A program made the translations under genes and the position numbers. Shown piece by piece: positions 1 to 7,115 of a stretch of DNA of 10,918 nt. The stretch is taken from NCBI GenBank assembly GCA_034189755.1, contig JAXIHJ010000040.1:1-10918 (forward strand). Reading direction: 5' to 3'. The first letter of the stretch is position 1. The number at the start of each line of letters is the position of its first letter. The notes beneath the pieces are model-generated. The model worked only from the letters and a program-made list of their open reading frames with translations, was not told the DNA's origin and searched no databases. This DNA comes from JAXIHJ01 sp034189755 (GTDB lineage: Bacteria; Planctomycetota; Phycisphaerae; SM23-33).

Positions 1-1775
1 GCATCGAGCACGTCTATTACGTCCACGAGCGACTCGGTTCGCGCCGGCGCGCAGAAAACCTCTGAAAGCGCCCGGCGAAGCCGGTCCGGCGGCGGTTGCT
101 CGTCGAGTTCGCCGAGGGCATGATCCAGTTCCGCCAGCCCTCGAACGTCGCGTGCGATTAGCATCGTATCTTCGTGGTCGCGCGCTGCAACGCGGAGGTC
201 CAGCCCTTCAATCAATACGTTCAGTCCACCGGCCAGCCCACGGAAAGCTTTTCGTGGGCTGTTGTTCTTTGCGTTTTTCGGTGCCGTTACTGCCATTTCG
301 ATGAGTTCAAAGAGTCTCTCCAGCATGTCCGCGGCTTCGGCGAGCACCTTCGGTGATGCCGGCAAAGGTCCTAGTGGAATTTCGTCATCTTTGCGTTCAA
401 CGGGTTGCCAGGAGGGGTCTCTGCGGGCAAGCCGCTTGGCCGCTTCGGCGTAGGCCTTGCGGCCGCCGAGAACGTTCGCGGTGCGTATGAGCATCTCAGC
501 CGTGGCTACCGTTGCTGCATCAAAGTCGCCGAGGGCCTGCGGTCGGAAGTAGCTGTTCTTGATAACGCGCAGCACGTCGGCAAACGCGAAATCGGGCTTC
601 AACGAAGCGGTGTCCAGTATGAACCGAACGATGGGAATGTCGGCCAGCGGCTGAGGGGCCGGTGCGACGGGTATGTCATGCAGGGCGAAGATACGCTCGA
701 TTACCGGACGGTATGACGCCATCGAACGAGCCAGGACCGCGATACTGCCGGCCTGCGAGCCATCCAGCAGTAGACGCTTGACCCGTCGCGCCACGGCGGC
801 TGCCTCTGCTTCGACGCCCGCAGCGGAGGTAATCGTAAACCCCGCCGGTACCTGGCAGGGTTCGGCGTCCATGTCGAATACCTTTCGCCAGAGCGCGCCG
901 GGCGGCGGGCAGCTTTGTGGCTCGATGGCGATCTCCTCCAACTCCTTGCCGAAGGCCTTGCGGATGCTCTCAATCGCGAGGCTGCTCCAGTGCCACATTC
1001 TCACACGGCCGTCGCCGGCAAAAGGCAGCGTGACTAAAATTCGCTGAAGTCTGGGCGATAGCAGCGTCAGTATCTTCAACTGTGTCGGCGTAAAGTCCGT
1101 GAATCCGTCCACGACAATGGCGCCAACGCCTTCCAAACCGGGCACCGGCGCCGGTTTCGGCAATGCCGCCAGCGTATCACGCGCCAGCCACATCCGGCCT
1201 TCGATGTCGTAGGTGTCGGTTTTTCGGAGGTGCGTTTGAAAACGGCGGTAGACCTCCGTCAGGTCACGGAGTTTGCCTTGCCGTTTGTCGATGACCGCCG
1301 CCAGCGCCTCCGGCTCGACTGCGGCGCGCTTGAGTTGCGAGATCACCCTGTCCAGGGCGATAACCAGGCCTGGTGTGTCGGACACGGCAGCCAGCGCCGA
1401 AAATTTTTCAGCCGAAGCCATCTCCGCCACAATGTGCTGCAAAAGCAAGCTTCTGCGAAAGGCCGACAGCGTTCGGCTTTTGTTGCCGGCCGCTACGAGA
1501 ATGCGCTCAGCCAATGCGGCGAACGTGCTGACCTGTGGTGCGACGATCACGCCCGTGGCGGAACCCGCCAGCATCGCCCGGCGGGCGGCTGCGACTGCCG
1601 GCGCGTTGGGCACCAGGAGCACGCATCGGCCCCTGCCGTCGTCGTTGAGAAAGTGTTGGACCATTGCCAGGGCCGTCGACGTCTTGCCGCTGGCAGCCGG
1701 GCCGGTAAGAAGCACCACGCGCCCCTGCGATGAGAGAATCCGTTTCAGAAGCCTTTTTGTCCCGTTGCGGTCCAT
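1..1775 (-). CDS. AddB-type ATP-dependent helicase/nuclease subunit (N-terminal part, runs off left edge)
   Basis: An open frame of 591 codons with no stop runs off the left edge. A Walker A motif, GPAASGKT, lies at residues 25-32. It is followed by a pattern typical of AddB/RexB-like proteins: 'CVLLVPN' (51-57), 'VSTFAALAERIL' (82-93), 'LRDLTEVYRRF' (169-179) and 'IVVDGFTDFTPTQ' (220-232). The frame ends at 'ESLVDVIDVLD', just before the region where the family continues into its second helicase half and C-terminal PD-(D/E)XK nuclease, which would lie outside the window. AddB-type proteins work with an AddA helicase to resect double-strand breaks for RecA; such a partner would be expected further left (inference). 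The ATG at 1775 has no clear ribosome-binding site. An in-frame GTG at 1817, with GGAAG six bases upstream, is a real alternative and would add 14 residues. An in-frame TGA lies upstream of that. Family assignment is good; calling it addB rather than a relative is less sure. Confidence 0.85.
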   Translation of the reverse strand, partial: MDRNGTKRLLKRILSSQGRVVLLTGPAASGKTSTALAMVQHFLNDDGRGRCVLLVPNAPAVAAARRAMLAGSATGVIVAPQVSTFAALAERILVAAGNKSRTLSAFRRSLLLQHIVAEMASAEKFSALAAVSDTPGLVIALDRVISQLKRAAVEPEALAAVIDKRQGKLRDLTEVYRRFQTHLRKTDTYDIEGRMWLARDTLAALPKPAPVPGLEGVGAIVVDGFTDFTPTQLKILTLLSPRLQRILVTLPFAGDGRVRMWHWSSLAIESIRKAFGKELEEIAIEPQSCPPPGALWRKVFDMDAEPCQVPAGFTITSAAGVEAEAAAVARRVKRLLLDGSQAGSIAVLARSMASYRPVIERIFALHDIPVAPAPQPLADIPIVRFILDTASLKPDFAFADVLRVIKNSYFRPQALGDFDAATVATAEMLIRTANVLGGRKAYAEAAKRLARRDPSWQPVERKDDEIPLGPLPASPKVLAEAADMLERLFELIEMAVTAPKNAKNNSPRKAFRGLAGGLNVLIEGLDLRVAARDHEDTMLIARDVRGLAELDHALGELDEQPPPDRLRRALSEVFCAPARTESLVDVIDVLD

Positions 1776-1930
1776 CAAATACGTATTCTGCCGCGCTGCA
1801 CGGGAAACTACAACCACAGTAAGCTTCCGTCCGATGGTGCATGGATATTTTACCTCTCATCATAGTATCCTGCCCGCTTTGCCGATATAGATGCAATATA
1901 TACGGTGCCGCGACAGGCCGGAGAAGGCAT
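1776..1930. promoter_or_regulatory. Divergent intergenic region between the AddB-type gene and the kinase-like gene
   Basis: This 155-base gap separates two divergent starts and is visibly richer in A+T than its flanks, especially 1847-1904 (for example 'gatatagatgcaatatatac'). It must hold promoters for both genes, but I could not find a -35/-10 pair with good match and spacing on either strand. A purine-rich GGAGAAGG (1920-1926) lies just before the ATG at 1931 and is the ribosome-binding site of the kinase-like gene. On the minus strand GGAAG (complement of 1824-1828) could serve a GTG start at 1817 for the AddB-type gene. No small gene or RNA is evident. Confidence 0.5.
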
Positions 1931-4585
1931 ATGACGAAACCATACTCGGCAGAAACCTGCCGACAGCTTGCAGAGATATTCGAGCGGTCCAATCTGCTGC
2001 GCCCGATGCGGGTAGAGCGCTACGACGCCGGTGACGAGCTTGTGCTCGACGTTACCGGCGTGGCCAAGCCTCGGCGGGCCGAGGTTAGGCTTGCGGTGGA
2101 GAAGTTCGTCGGGGGCGGCTTTGCCGGGCAGGTCTATCGCGTGCGTCTGCTCGAAATAAGCTGCGATGAAGAGGACATCCCATCCCTGGCCGTCGGCGGC
2201 GTCTATGCAATGAAGATTCTCGTCCCGCCTTCGCGGTCGGCTGGAAAGTTCCGCGACTCAATCTATGTCGCTGGCTTTCAGGGACCGTTCAGCCTTCAGG
2301 TCAATCCCGCCGCAGCCCGCGCCGGGGCGCTGTGGCAGAAGTTGATCCGCCGCGGTGCGAAAGTCCGCTTTGGCGACGAGCAGGCGGTGGTCGACGTGCT
2401 GGCGACGTTCGTTGACGGGCGGCTTGGCAGTTGCGGCGAACTGAGCGAGTGGATCGACGGGCGAACCTGGCTGTTCGAGGTGGACGATCGGCTGTTTGAC
2501 CGCAGGCGGTGGCGGCCGGGCGAACGGGCCGAGGGACTTGGCTCGGAAGAATACCGTGCGAAGAAGTCGTTCATGGCCGAGTTTGTCCGCCTGCTGCACG
2601 ATATGGGCGCCCATGAGTTTGCCCGCCAGTACGAATGGCAGACCTGCAAAAGCCAGCCCAACGTGCTCAAACGGCTTAACAGCCCGGACGACCCGGCGGC
2701 GGGCCTGACGGCGGTCGATTTCCGAGCCGGGCTTGCGCTGCTGCCGTTTTTGCCGATGAGCCCCGGCGACGTTAAGCTCATTTTCGCCGGGCTTGGGCGA
2801 GGCAGTCTGGTGCAGTTCGACCGGGGGAACCTGGACAAATTGGCGCTTTTCATCGACGCCCACAACGAGGCGTTTGCCGATCTGAAAGGCGTTTTCGAGC
2901 GGCTGCGAACCGCCGAGCGAGAATACCGCGACTCTTTGATAGACATTACGCACCACCACGTCCGGCTGCTTTACAGCGGCAGCCTGTGGCGGACGATCCT
3001 GGACGGGTGGGTCAACAGTTGGCGGGTTCGCAACATTACAGATGCGAAAACCGACGCATCGCTTCGGCGCAGCCGGGTGTTGACGGCGCTCTTTATTCTG
3101 CTGGGCGCTATGCCCGCGCTTGGCCGAATCGCCGGTATCGCCGCACTCGTGGTCGGCCTCGTGATGGGCGTGCCGACGTGGTCGGCCATAGGCGTGGCAG
3201 CGGGGGTGTTCTTTGTCGTGCCGCTTGTCGCCAGGTTGCTCCGAAGGCTTTGGGGCAGGGGCGATTATCGCAGGCACTGGGGCATGATTCTTACGTCTCT
3301 GGACTATCTGCGCCGTGCCGCCCGAGGCCACGTGGCCGAGGCGCTCCTAGGCTGGCATCGCTCGGGGCGTCTCTCGCAGGCAAAGGCAATAAAGTTTGCC
3401 GGCAGCCCCTGGCGGTTCTGGCTGCATTGGCCGCTGTCGATGCTGCCCTGGTGGTTGCACAGGCTGTTGACCGATTGGACGACTTTTGCGAAGGAGAAGC
3501 TGGCGTATGTTTTCGTCAGGCCGGTGAGGCTGTACTTTAACGCTGCCGCCCGCGAGCAGTGGCTGCATGACATGGTGGCTGAAGGCCTGAAAAATCACAT
3601 GCTCACCGATGAAGACGCCGGCCGAATCCTTTCACGCATCAAAGAGCCGTTCATCCAGAAGTATCTCAAGAGCCTGGCCGTTCACGTCTGCACGCTGCCT
3701 ATTACGCAGATTGTCTCGGTCATCGTCGCGTGGGTTTATGTTCGGACGCATCCGGAACTTTCGTGGGAGCAGGCGACGGCTGCGGCGGCGGGCATCCTGG
3801 TGGCGTTTCAGATTACACCGGTATCGCCCGGCTCACTGACTCGCGGGCTTTACGTGCTGTACCTGGTCATTCGGGAGCGGAATTTCAAGGACTACAACAT
3901 CGCGGTGTTTCTGGGCTTCTTCAAGTATATCGGCTATCTGGCTTTTCCCATCCAGATGGCGTATCGCTACCCGGCGTTGGCGCGGTTCATGGCTGCTCAC
4001 TGGGCGACCGGTGCGGTGCAGCATGTAGTGCCCGTCTTCGGCGAGCGGGGCGCACTGCTGGAACATGCCGTCTTCGACGTTTTTTATAACTATCCCCTGA
4101 GCGTTCGGCGTCGTATGAAGATACGGGCCGAGCAGCGCCTGAAGATCGAGCCGCGAACGTGGCACGCGGTGCTGATTGCGATTATCGCCGCCGGACTGTT
4201 TACCGTGACGGATTTGATCTGCCGGCGAATCTGGGGTGCGCTGCCGACATTATGGGACATCCGGCTGGTTGTGCTCCTATTGGCTACGGCGGCAGGGGCG
4301 GCTGTTACGCTCGGCGCCGGCGGCGCAAAACTCATCAGGCGGGTGAAGCTGGCGATGGTTTCCGGCGCGGTTACGGGTGCGGTCTACGCGATAATCCACA
4401 TGGGGCTGAGCTGCTTTGACGGCTCCCTGGGCCAGGCTGCACAAAGCTTTTCCGATGTGGGGGCGATCATTTTGTGGCGCGTCTTTGCGCTGGCGTTGCT
4501 GGCTGTGGTCGGGTCGCTGTTGATGGAAATCAACCTGCCGGAAGCGAAGGGCGCCTCGCCTTCAGGCGGCCTTGAGCAGCCATAG
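1931..4585 (+). CDS. Kinase-like-domain polytopic membrane protein, family not recognised
   Basis: This is an 884-residue protein. The ATG at 1931 is chosen over an in-frame ATG at 1841 because GGAG sits seven bases before it and the extra upstream residues look non-native. Residues 61-71 (GGGFAGQVYRV) look like a protein-kinase glycine-rich loop and 92-97 (YAMKIL) like the beta-3 strand with the ATP-binding Lys95. Around 222-248, 'LHDMGAHEF' and 'KSQPNVL' resemble a catalytic loop but lack the HRD aspartate. 'FDRGN' at 296-300 is a possible metal-binding-like segment. From about residue 382 the protein becomes membrane-embedded: hydrophobic spans near 383-410, 415-437, 586-604, 612-632, 655-680, 746-766, 774-796, 805-826 and 843-865, separated by an amphipathic, Arg/Trp-rich segment (440-580). 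A 'TPVSPGSLTRG' motif (629-639) lies between two spans. It is transcribed alone, and its 3' end overlaps convergent pgpA by 24 bases. A membrane-bound (pseudo)kinase, or a lipid-handling protein with a kinase-like regulatory domain, is inference only. Confidence 0.8.
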   Translation: MTKPYSAETCRQLAEIFERSNLLRPMRVERYDAGDELVLDVTGVAKPRRAEVRLAVEKFVGGGFAGQVYRVRLLEISCDEEDIPSLAVGGVYAMKILVPPSRSAGKFRDSIYVAGFQGPFSLQVNPAAARAGALWQKLIRRGAKVRFGDEQAVVDVLATFVDGRLGSCGELSEWIDGRTWLFEVDDRLFDRRRWRPGERAEGLGSEEYRAKKSFMAEFVRLLHDMGAHEFARQYEWQTCKSQPNVLKRLNSPDDPAAGLTAVDFRAGLALLPFLPMSPGDVKLIFAGLGRGSLVQFDRGNLDKLALFIDAHNEAFADLKGVFERLRTAEREYRDSLIDITHHHVRLLYSGSLWRTILDGWVNSWRVRNITDAKTDASLRRSRVLTALFILLGAMPALGRIAGIAALVVGLVMGVPTWSAIGVAAGVFFVVPLVARLLRRLWGRGDYRRHWGMILTSLDYLRRAARGHVAEALLGWHRSGRLSQAKAIKFAGSPWRFWLHWPLSMLPWWLHRLLTDWTTFAKEKLAYVFVRPVRLYFNAAAREQWLHDMVAEGLKNHMLTDEDAGRILSRIKEPFIQKYLKSLAVHVCTLPITQIVSVIVAWVYVRTHPELSWEQATAAAAGILVAFQITPVSPGSLTRGLYVLYLVIRERNFKDYNIAVFLGFFKYIGYLAFPIQMAYRYPALARFMAAHWATGAVQHVVPVFGERGALLEHAVFDVFYNYPLSVRRRMKIRAEQRLKIEPRTWHAVLIAIIAAGLFTVTDLICRRIWGALPTLWDIRLVVLLLATAAGAAVTLGAGGAKLIRRVKLAMVSGAVTGAVYAIIHMGLSCFDGSLGQAAQSFSDVGAIILWRVFALALLAVVGSLLMEINLPEAKGASPSGGLEQP

Positions 4586-5065
4586 CCTCAACAGCAGTTG
4601 AGCCGCGACGTTGGCATAAACGCCTGCGACGAGGTCATCAGCCAGAATTCCCCATCCGTGCGGCAGCCTCTCCAGCCGTCTGGCCGGGGATGGCTTTATA
4701 ATATCGAAGACGCGAAAGGCAATAAACGCCACCGCCGCGGCGATTAGCCAATGCCGCCAGGTCTCAGCCGCCGGCAGCCACACCAGCGCGATTGCCTGTC
4801 CGGCCCATTCGTCCAGTGTGCATCGGGATGGGTCTTTGCCGCCGAAGGTTTTTTCTGAAAAGGCGCCCAGCGAAACGCACCCAGCCGAAGCCAGCAGCGC
4901 CAGGGCGATCATCGAGCCGGTAGTAAAGGCCGCCGCCTGCCCGCCGGAGGCGAACGCTACAGCCAGAAACACGCAGCAGGCCGCAGCCGAGGCCCACGTG
5001 CCCGGCGCTATAGGCAGGTACCCCGTGCCCAGCCCCGCTGCGATGAGTTTGTAGAATTTATTCAT
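4562..5065 (-). CDS. pgpA: Phosphatidylglycerophosphatase A
   Basis: This 167-residue inner-membrane enzyme dephosphorylates phosphatidylglycerol phosphate to phosphatidylglycerol. Family signatures are clear: GTGYLPIAPGTWAS (13-26), the acidic 'DP...LDEWAG' region (78-89), 'FRVFDIIKPSP' (117-127) and 'GWGILADDLVAG' (137-148), the conserved acidic residues probably binding metal. Length is normal for PgpA, and several hydrophobic spans fit a membrane protein. The ATG overlaps the end of pgsA by eight bases (ATGAATAA), so translation is very likely coupled to the enzyme of the preceding step. The last 24 bases overlap the 3' end of the opposite-strand kinase-like gene, leaving no room for an intergenic terminator. 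Confidence 0.95.
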   Translation of the reverse strand: MNKFYKLIAAGLGTGYLPIAPGTWASAAACCVFLAVAFASGGQAAAFTTGSMIALALLASAGCVSLGAFSEKTFGGKDPSRCTLDEWAGQAIALVWLPAAETWRHWLIAAAVAFIAFRVFDIIKPSPARRLERLPHGWGILADDLVAGVYANVAAQLLLRLWLLKAA

Positions 5066-5705
5066 TGCCGATCAGCAGCTTCCTTGACTTGCCGACATAC
5101 GCCAGTCCGCTGGCGATGGTTACGATGACGGCTGTCCAGACGGCCGTAATCTTGGTAATTACGGCCCACGCCGGTTGAGACACGTTCGCTAGCTGATACA
5201 GCACGACGCAGATCGCCACTGACTGAACGAACATCTTAATCTTGCCGGCGTAGGTGGCGGGGAACTTTATGCCCTGCGACTCGCTGTAGCCTCGCACGGC
5301 GGAGACAATGAACTCACGCGCCAGTATGACCACTACCATCCACGCCTGCACCGCCGAGGCCATCCGGCCTGTCAGCCAGGAGGGTAGCGACCTTTCAAAA
5401 TCACCGACCGGAACATTGCCGAACGTGTAGTTTGAGCCTGTCAGCATGACGAACGTTCCCACCACGAGCACCTTGTCCACGAAGGGGTCGGCGATTCGGC
5501 CGAACGCGCTGATGAGGTTATACTTCCGGGCGATCCAGCCGTCGAGCACATCCGTTACGCCGGCGAGGATGTAGACGACAAAGGCCGCATTAAGCAGCCA
5601 GCGGCCCCACGGCGAGTGCGGCTGATACAAACCCAGCAGTACAAAAAAACCGGCCGCCACTGCGATACGCCCGATAGTCAATTGGTTGGGCAGCTTCCAG
5701 TTCAT
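5058..5705 (-). CDS. pgsA: CDP-diacylglycerol-glycerol-3-phosphate 3-phosphatidyltransferase
   Basis: This 215-residue membrane enzyme moves a phosphatidyl group from CDP-diacylglycerol to glycerol-3-phosphate, the committed step to phosphatidylglycerol and cardiolipin. It carries the complete CDP-alcohol phosphotransferase signature D-x2-D-G-x2-A-R-x8-G-x3-D-x3-D: D52, D55, G56, A59, R60, G69, D73, D77. The N-terminus 'PNQLTIGR' is typical of PgsA, and about six hydrophobic spans are present. A related CDP-alcohol transferase is possible by motif alone, but the N-terminal motif and the pgpA partner directly downstream support PgsA. It lies 32 bases after rimO in the same direction. No good ribosome-binding site is visible; a small inverted repeat sits just upstream of the ATG. 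Confidence 0.93.
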   Translation of the reverse strand: MNWKLPNQLTIGRIAVAAGFFVLLGLYQPHSPWGRWLLNAAFVVYILAGVTDVLDGWIARKYNLISAFGRIADPFVDKVLVVGTFVMLTGSNYTFGNVPVGDFERSLPSWLTGRMASAVQAWMVVVILAREFIVSAVRGYSESQGIKFPATYAGKIKMFVQSVAICVVLYQLANVSQPAWAVITKITAVWTAVIVTIASGLAYVGKSRKLLIGNE

Positions 5706-5714
5706 CAGCTAGAT

Positions 5715-5750
5715 TGTCAATTGACAGTTGTCGAGCGTCAATCGTCAATT
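5715..5750. repeat. Short direct and inverted repeats in the rimO-pgsA junction
   Basis: The perfect 12-base palindrome TGTCAATTGACA lies at 5715-5726. Two tandem copies of CGTCAAT lie at 5736-5749, and the same GTCAAT core occurs in the palindrome. In the minus-strand transcript, 5744-5737 can pair with 5725-5718 to form an eight-pair stem (one G-U) with an 11-base loop, ending about a dozen bases before the pgsA start. The tandem copies also encode the last residues of RimO (KIDD and stop). It could be an mRNA processing or attenuation hairpin, a degenerate repetitive element, or chance. Confidence 0.5.
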
Positions 5751-7093
5751 TTCACGATTAGGTCGTAGCCTTCGGAGCCGACGACCTTTCCCTGCACGAA
5801 GGTTCCGACCTTTTGCGGCTTGGTGAGATAGCAAATTCCGTCGATATCAGGTGCCTGGCCGGCGTGTCGACCGACACATCGGCCTGCCGGGTCGATACCG
5901 TCGATTAGAATATCGATGTCCTGCCCTGACTTCCGCTTGCCCGCCGCGAAGGCGATTTGACGCTGGGCGAGCATGACGGCCTCAACGCGGTCGGCCTTTA
6001 CATTCTCAGGCACTTGGCGGTGCATCTTGGCAGCCGGCGTGCCTTGTTCCGGCGAAAATGCGAACACGCCCAGCGCGTCGAAGTGAAACGCCTTTGCGAA
6101 CTCAAGAAGCTCGGTGAACTGCTTGTCCGTCTCGCCGGGGAAACCCACGATGAACGTCGTGCGGATAGCAACGCCGGGTATCCGCTTGCGGATTTGTTTC
6201 AGCAGCGACTCAATGCCTCCGCGCGTAACGCCGCGGCCCATCCGCCGGAGAATCGGGTCGGAAATATGCTGCAACGGCAGGTCCACGTAGGGCACGATGC
6301 GCTCGCATTCGGCGATGGTGTCAATCAGACTTTTGCTGAAGCGCCGCGGATATGTATACATCAGGCGAATCCATCGCAGACCGTCGAGTTTGTCCAGCTC
6401 CCTGAGCAGGTGGGCTGTTGTTTTTTCCCCCGTGCACAAATCCGTTCCATAAGTTGTTGTATCCTGCGCGATAACGTTCAGTTCCCGTGCGCCGTCCGCG
6501 ATGAGTTCCCGCGCCTCGGCCAGGACGGTCCGTGGCAACTTGGAGCGGAACGGCCCGCGAATCGCGGGTATGGTGCAAAACGAGCACTTATGCGAGCAAC
6601 CTTCTGCGATGCGGAGGTAAGCGGTATGCCGCGGCGTCAGGCGGAATCGCCCGGCGTCGTCATTGAGATTGCAGGTTTTCGAGCCTCGGCCGGAAGGGAG
6701 CGTCACAGAGTCGATTTTGGTGATCCGTCCCTTGTGCCTTACCGCTGCCGGAAGCTCATCGCGGTTGTTGACGCCGACGATTGCATCGATGCCTTTGGCT
6801 AGATCGTAAAGCCTTTCGGCGTCGCGGTTGACCAGGCACCCGGCCACGACCACGCGCTGCGCCCGGCCGGTGTGCTTGTGCCGAAGCGCCTCGGCGATGA
6901 CCTCCAGCGATTCTTTTCGGGCTGCGGCGAGAAAGCCGCACGTGTTGACCACTATTACGTCGGCCTCGGCCATCGGCGCGCCGACGATGCAGCCGCCGGA
7001 AGCCAACTGGGCGAGCATCTTCTCACTGTCCACCAGGTTCTTCGGACAACCCAGAGAAACCAGGGCGACTCTTAATGACTCGTTACGCGCCAT
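5738..7093 (-). CDS. rimO: Ribosomal protein S12 methylthiotransferase RimO
   Basis: This 451-residue radical-SAM enzyme adds a methylthio group to the conserved aspartate of ribosomal protein S12 in the small subunit. The N-terminal UPF0004 domain carries the RimO-diagnostic 'SLGCPKNLVDSE' (13-24), and its second-cluster cysteines are C16, C52 and C86. The radical-SAM CxxxCxxC is C166-C170-C173 ('CSHKCSFC'). A C-terminal TRAM-like domain (about 388-451) is present, and length is normal for RimO. 'LGCPKNLVDSE' separates it from MiaB and MtaB. The ATG at 7093 has no ribosome-binding site but a perfect TATAAT lies only eight bases before it, so the message may be leaderless. It is the first gene of the rimO-pgsA-pgpA set. 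Confidence 0.97.
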   Translation of the reverse strand: MARNESLRVALVSLGCPKNLVDSEKMLAQLASGGCIVGAPMAEADVIVVNTCGFLAAARKESLEVIAEALRHKHTGRAQRVVVAGCLVNRDAERLYDLAKGIDAIVGVNNRDELPAAVRHKGRITKIDSVTLPSGRGSKTCNLNDDAGRFRLTPRHTAYLRIAEGCSHKCSFCTIPAIRGPFRSKLPRTVLAEARELIADGARELNVIAQDTTTYGTDLCTGEKTTAHLLRELDKLDGLRWIRLMYTYPRRFSKSLIDTIAECERIVPYVDLPLQHISDPILRRMGRGVTRGGIESLLKQIRKRIPGVAIRTTFIVGFPGETDKQFTELLEFAKAFHFDALGVFAFSPEQGTPAAKMHRQVPENVKADRVEAVMLAQRQIAFAAGKRKSGQDIDILIDGIDPAGRCVGRHAGQAPDIDGICYLTKPQKVGTFVQGKVVGSEGYDLIVKIDD

Positions 7094-7101
7094 GGCGTGC
7101 G

Positions 7102-7107
7102 ATTATA
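7102..7107 (-). promoter_or_regulatory. Candidate -10 box of rimO (TATAAT)
   Basis: The complement of 7102-7107 is a perfect TATAAT, ending eight bases before the rimO ATG. A start site at the usual 6-8 base distance would fall on or just before the ATG. The only -35-like hexamer, TTCAGC (complement of 7127-7132, 19-base spacer), is weak. It overlaps the opposite-strand box for dus. Confidence 0.5.
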
Positions 7108-7109
7108 CT
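7104..7109 (+). promoter_or_regulatory. Candidate -10 box of dus (TATACT)
   Basis: TATACT, one mismatch from TATAAT, ends six bases before the ATG at 7116, so transcription would begin at or next to the start codon. No convincing -35 hexamer lies upstream. It shares the TATA core with the minus-strand TATAAT, giving a nearly symmetric site of the kind that can fire in both directions. Confidence 0.45.
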
Positions 7110-7115
7110 ATCGAT

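Noticed and set aside
1273..1890. A 205-codon open frame on the plus strand over the AddB-type start.
   Set aside because: It is antisense to the Walker A region of a well-supported gene; the low-complexity Ala/Arg/Ser composition indicates a shadow.
1776..1930. Sigma-70 promoters in the AT-rich divergent gap.
   Set aside because: Several TATA-like stretches exist, but none has an acceptable -35 at proper spacing, so no specific promoter is called.
1507..1992. A 161-codon minus-strand frame over the AddB-type N-terminus.
   Set aside because: It is the wrong frame: the Walker A motif and all family motifs are in the neighbouring frame that continues open to position 1.
2258..3331. A 357-codon open frame on the minus strand inside the kinase-like gene.
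   Set aside because: It is antisense to a frame with clear kinase-loop and membrane-span signals. Its own translation is rich in Pro, Arg, Gln and His, typical of a shadow frame in GC-rich DNA.
5957..6802. A 281-codon open frame on the plus strand inside rimO.
   Set aside because: It is antisense to a full-length RimO with all cluster-binding cysteines and shows no recognisable domain.
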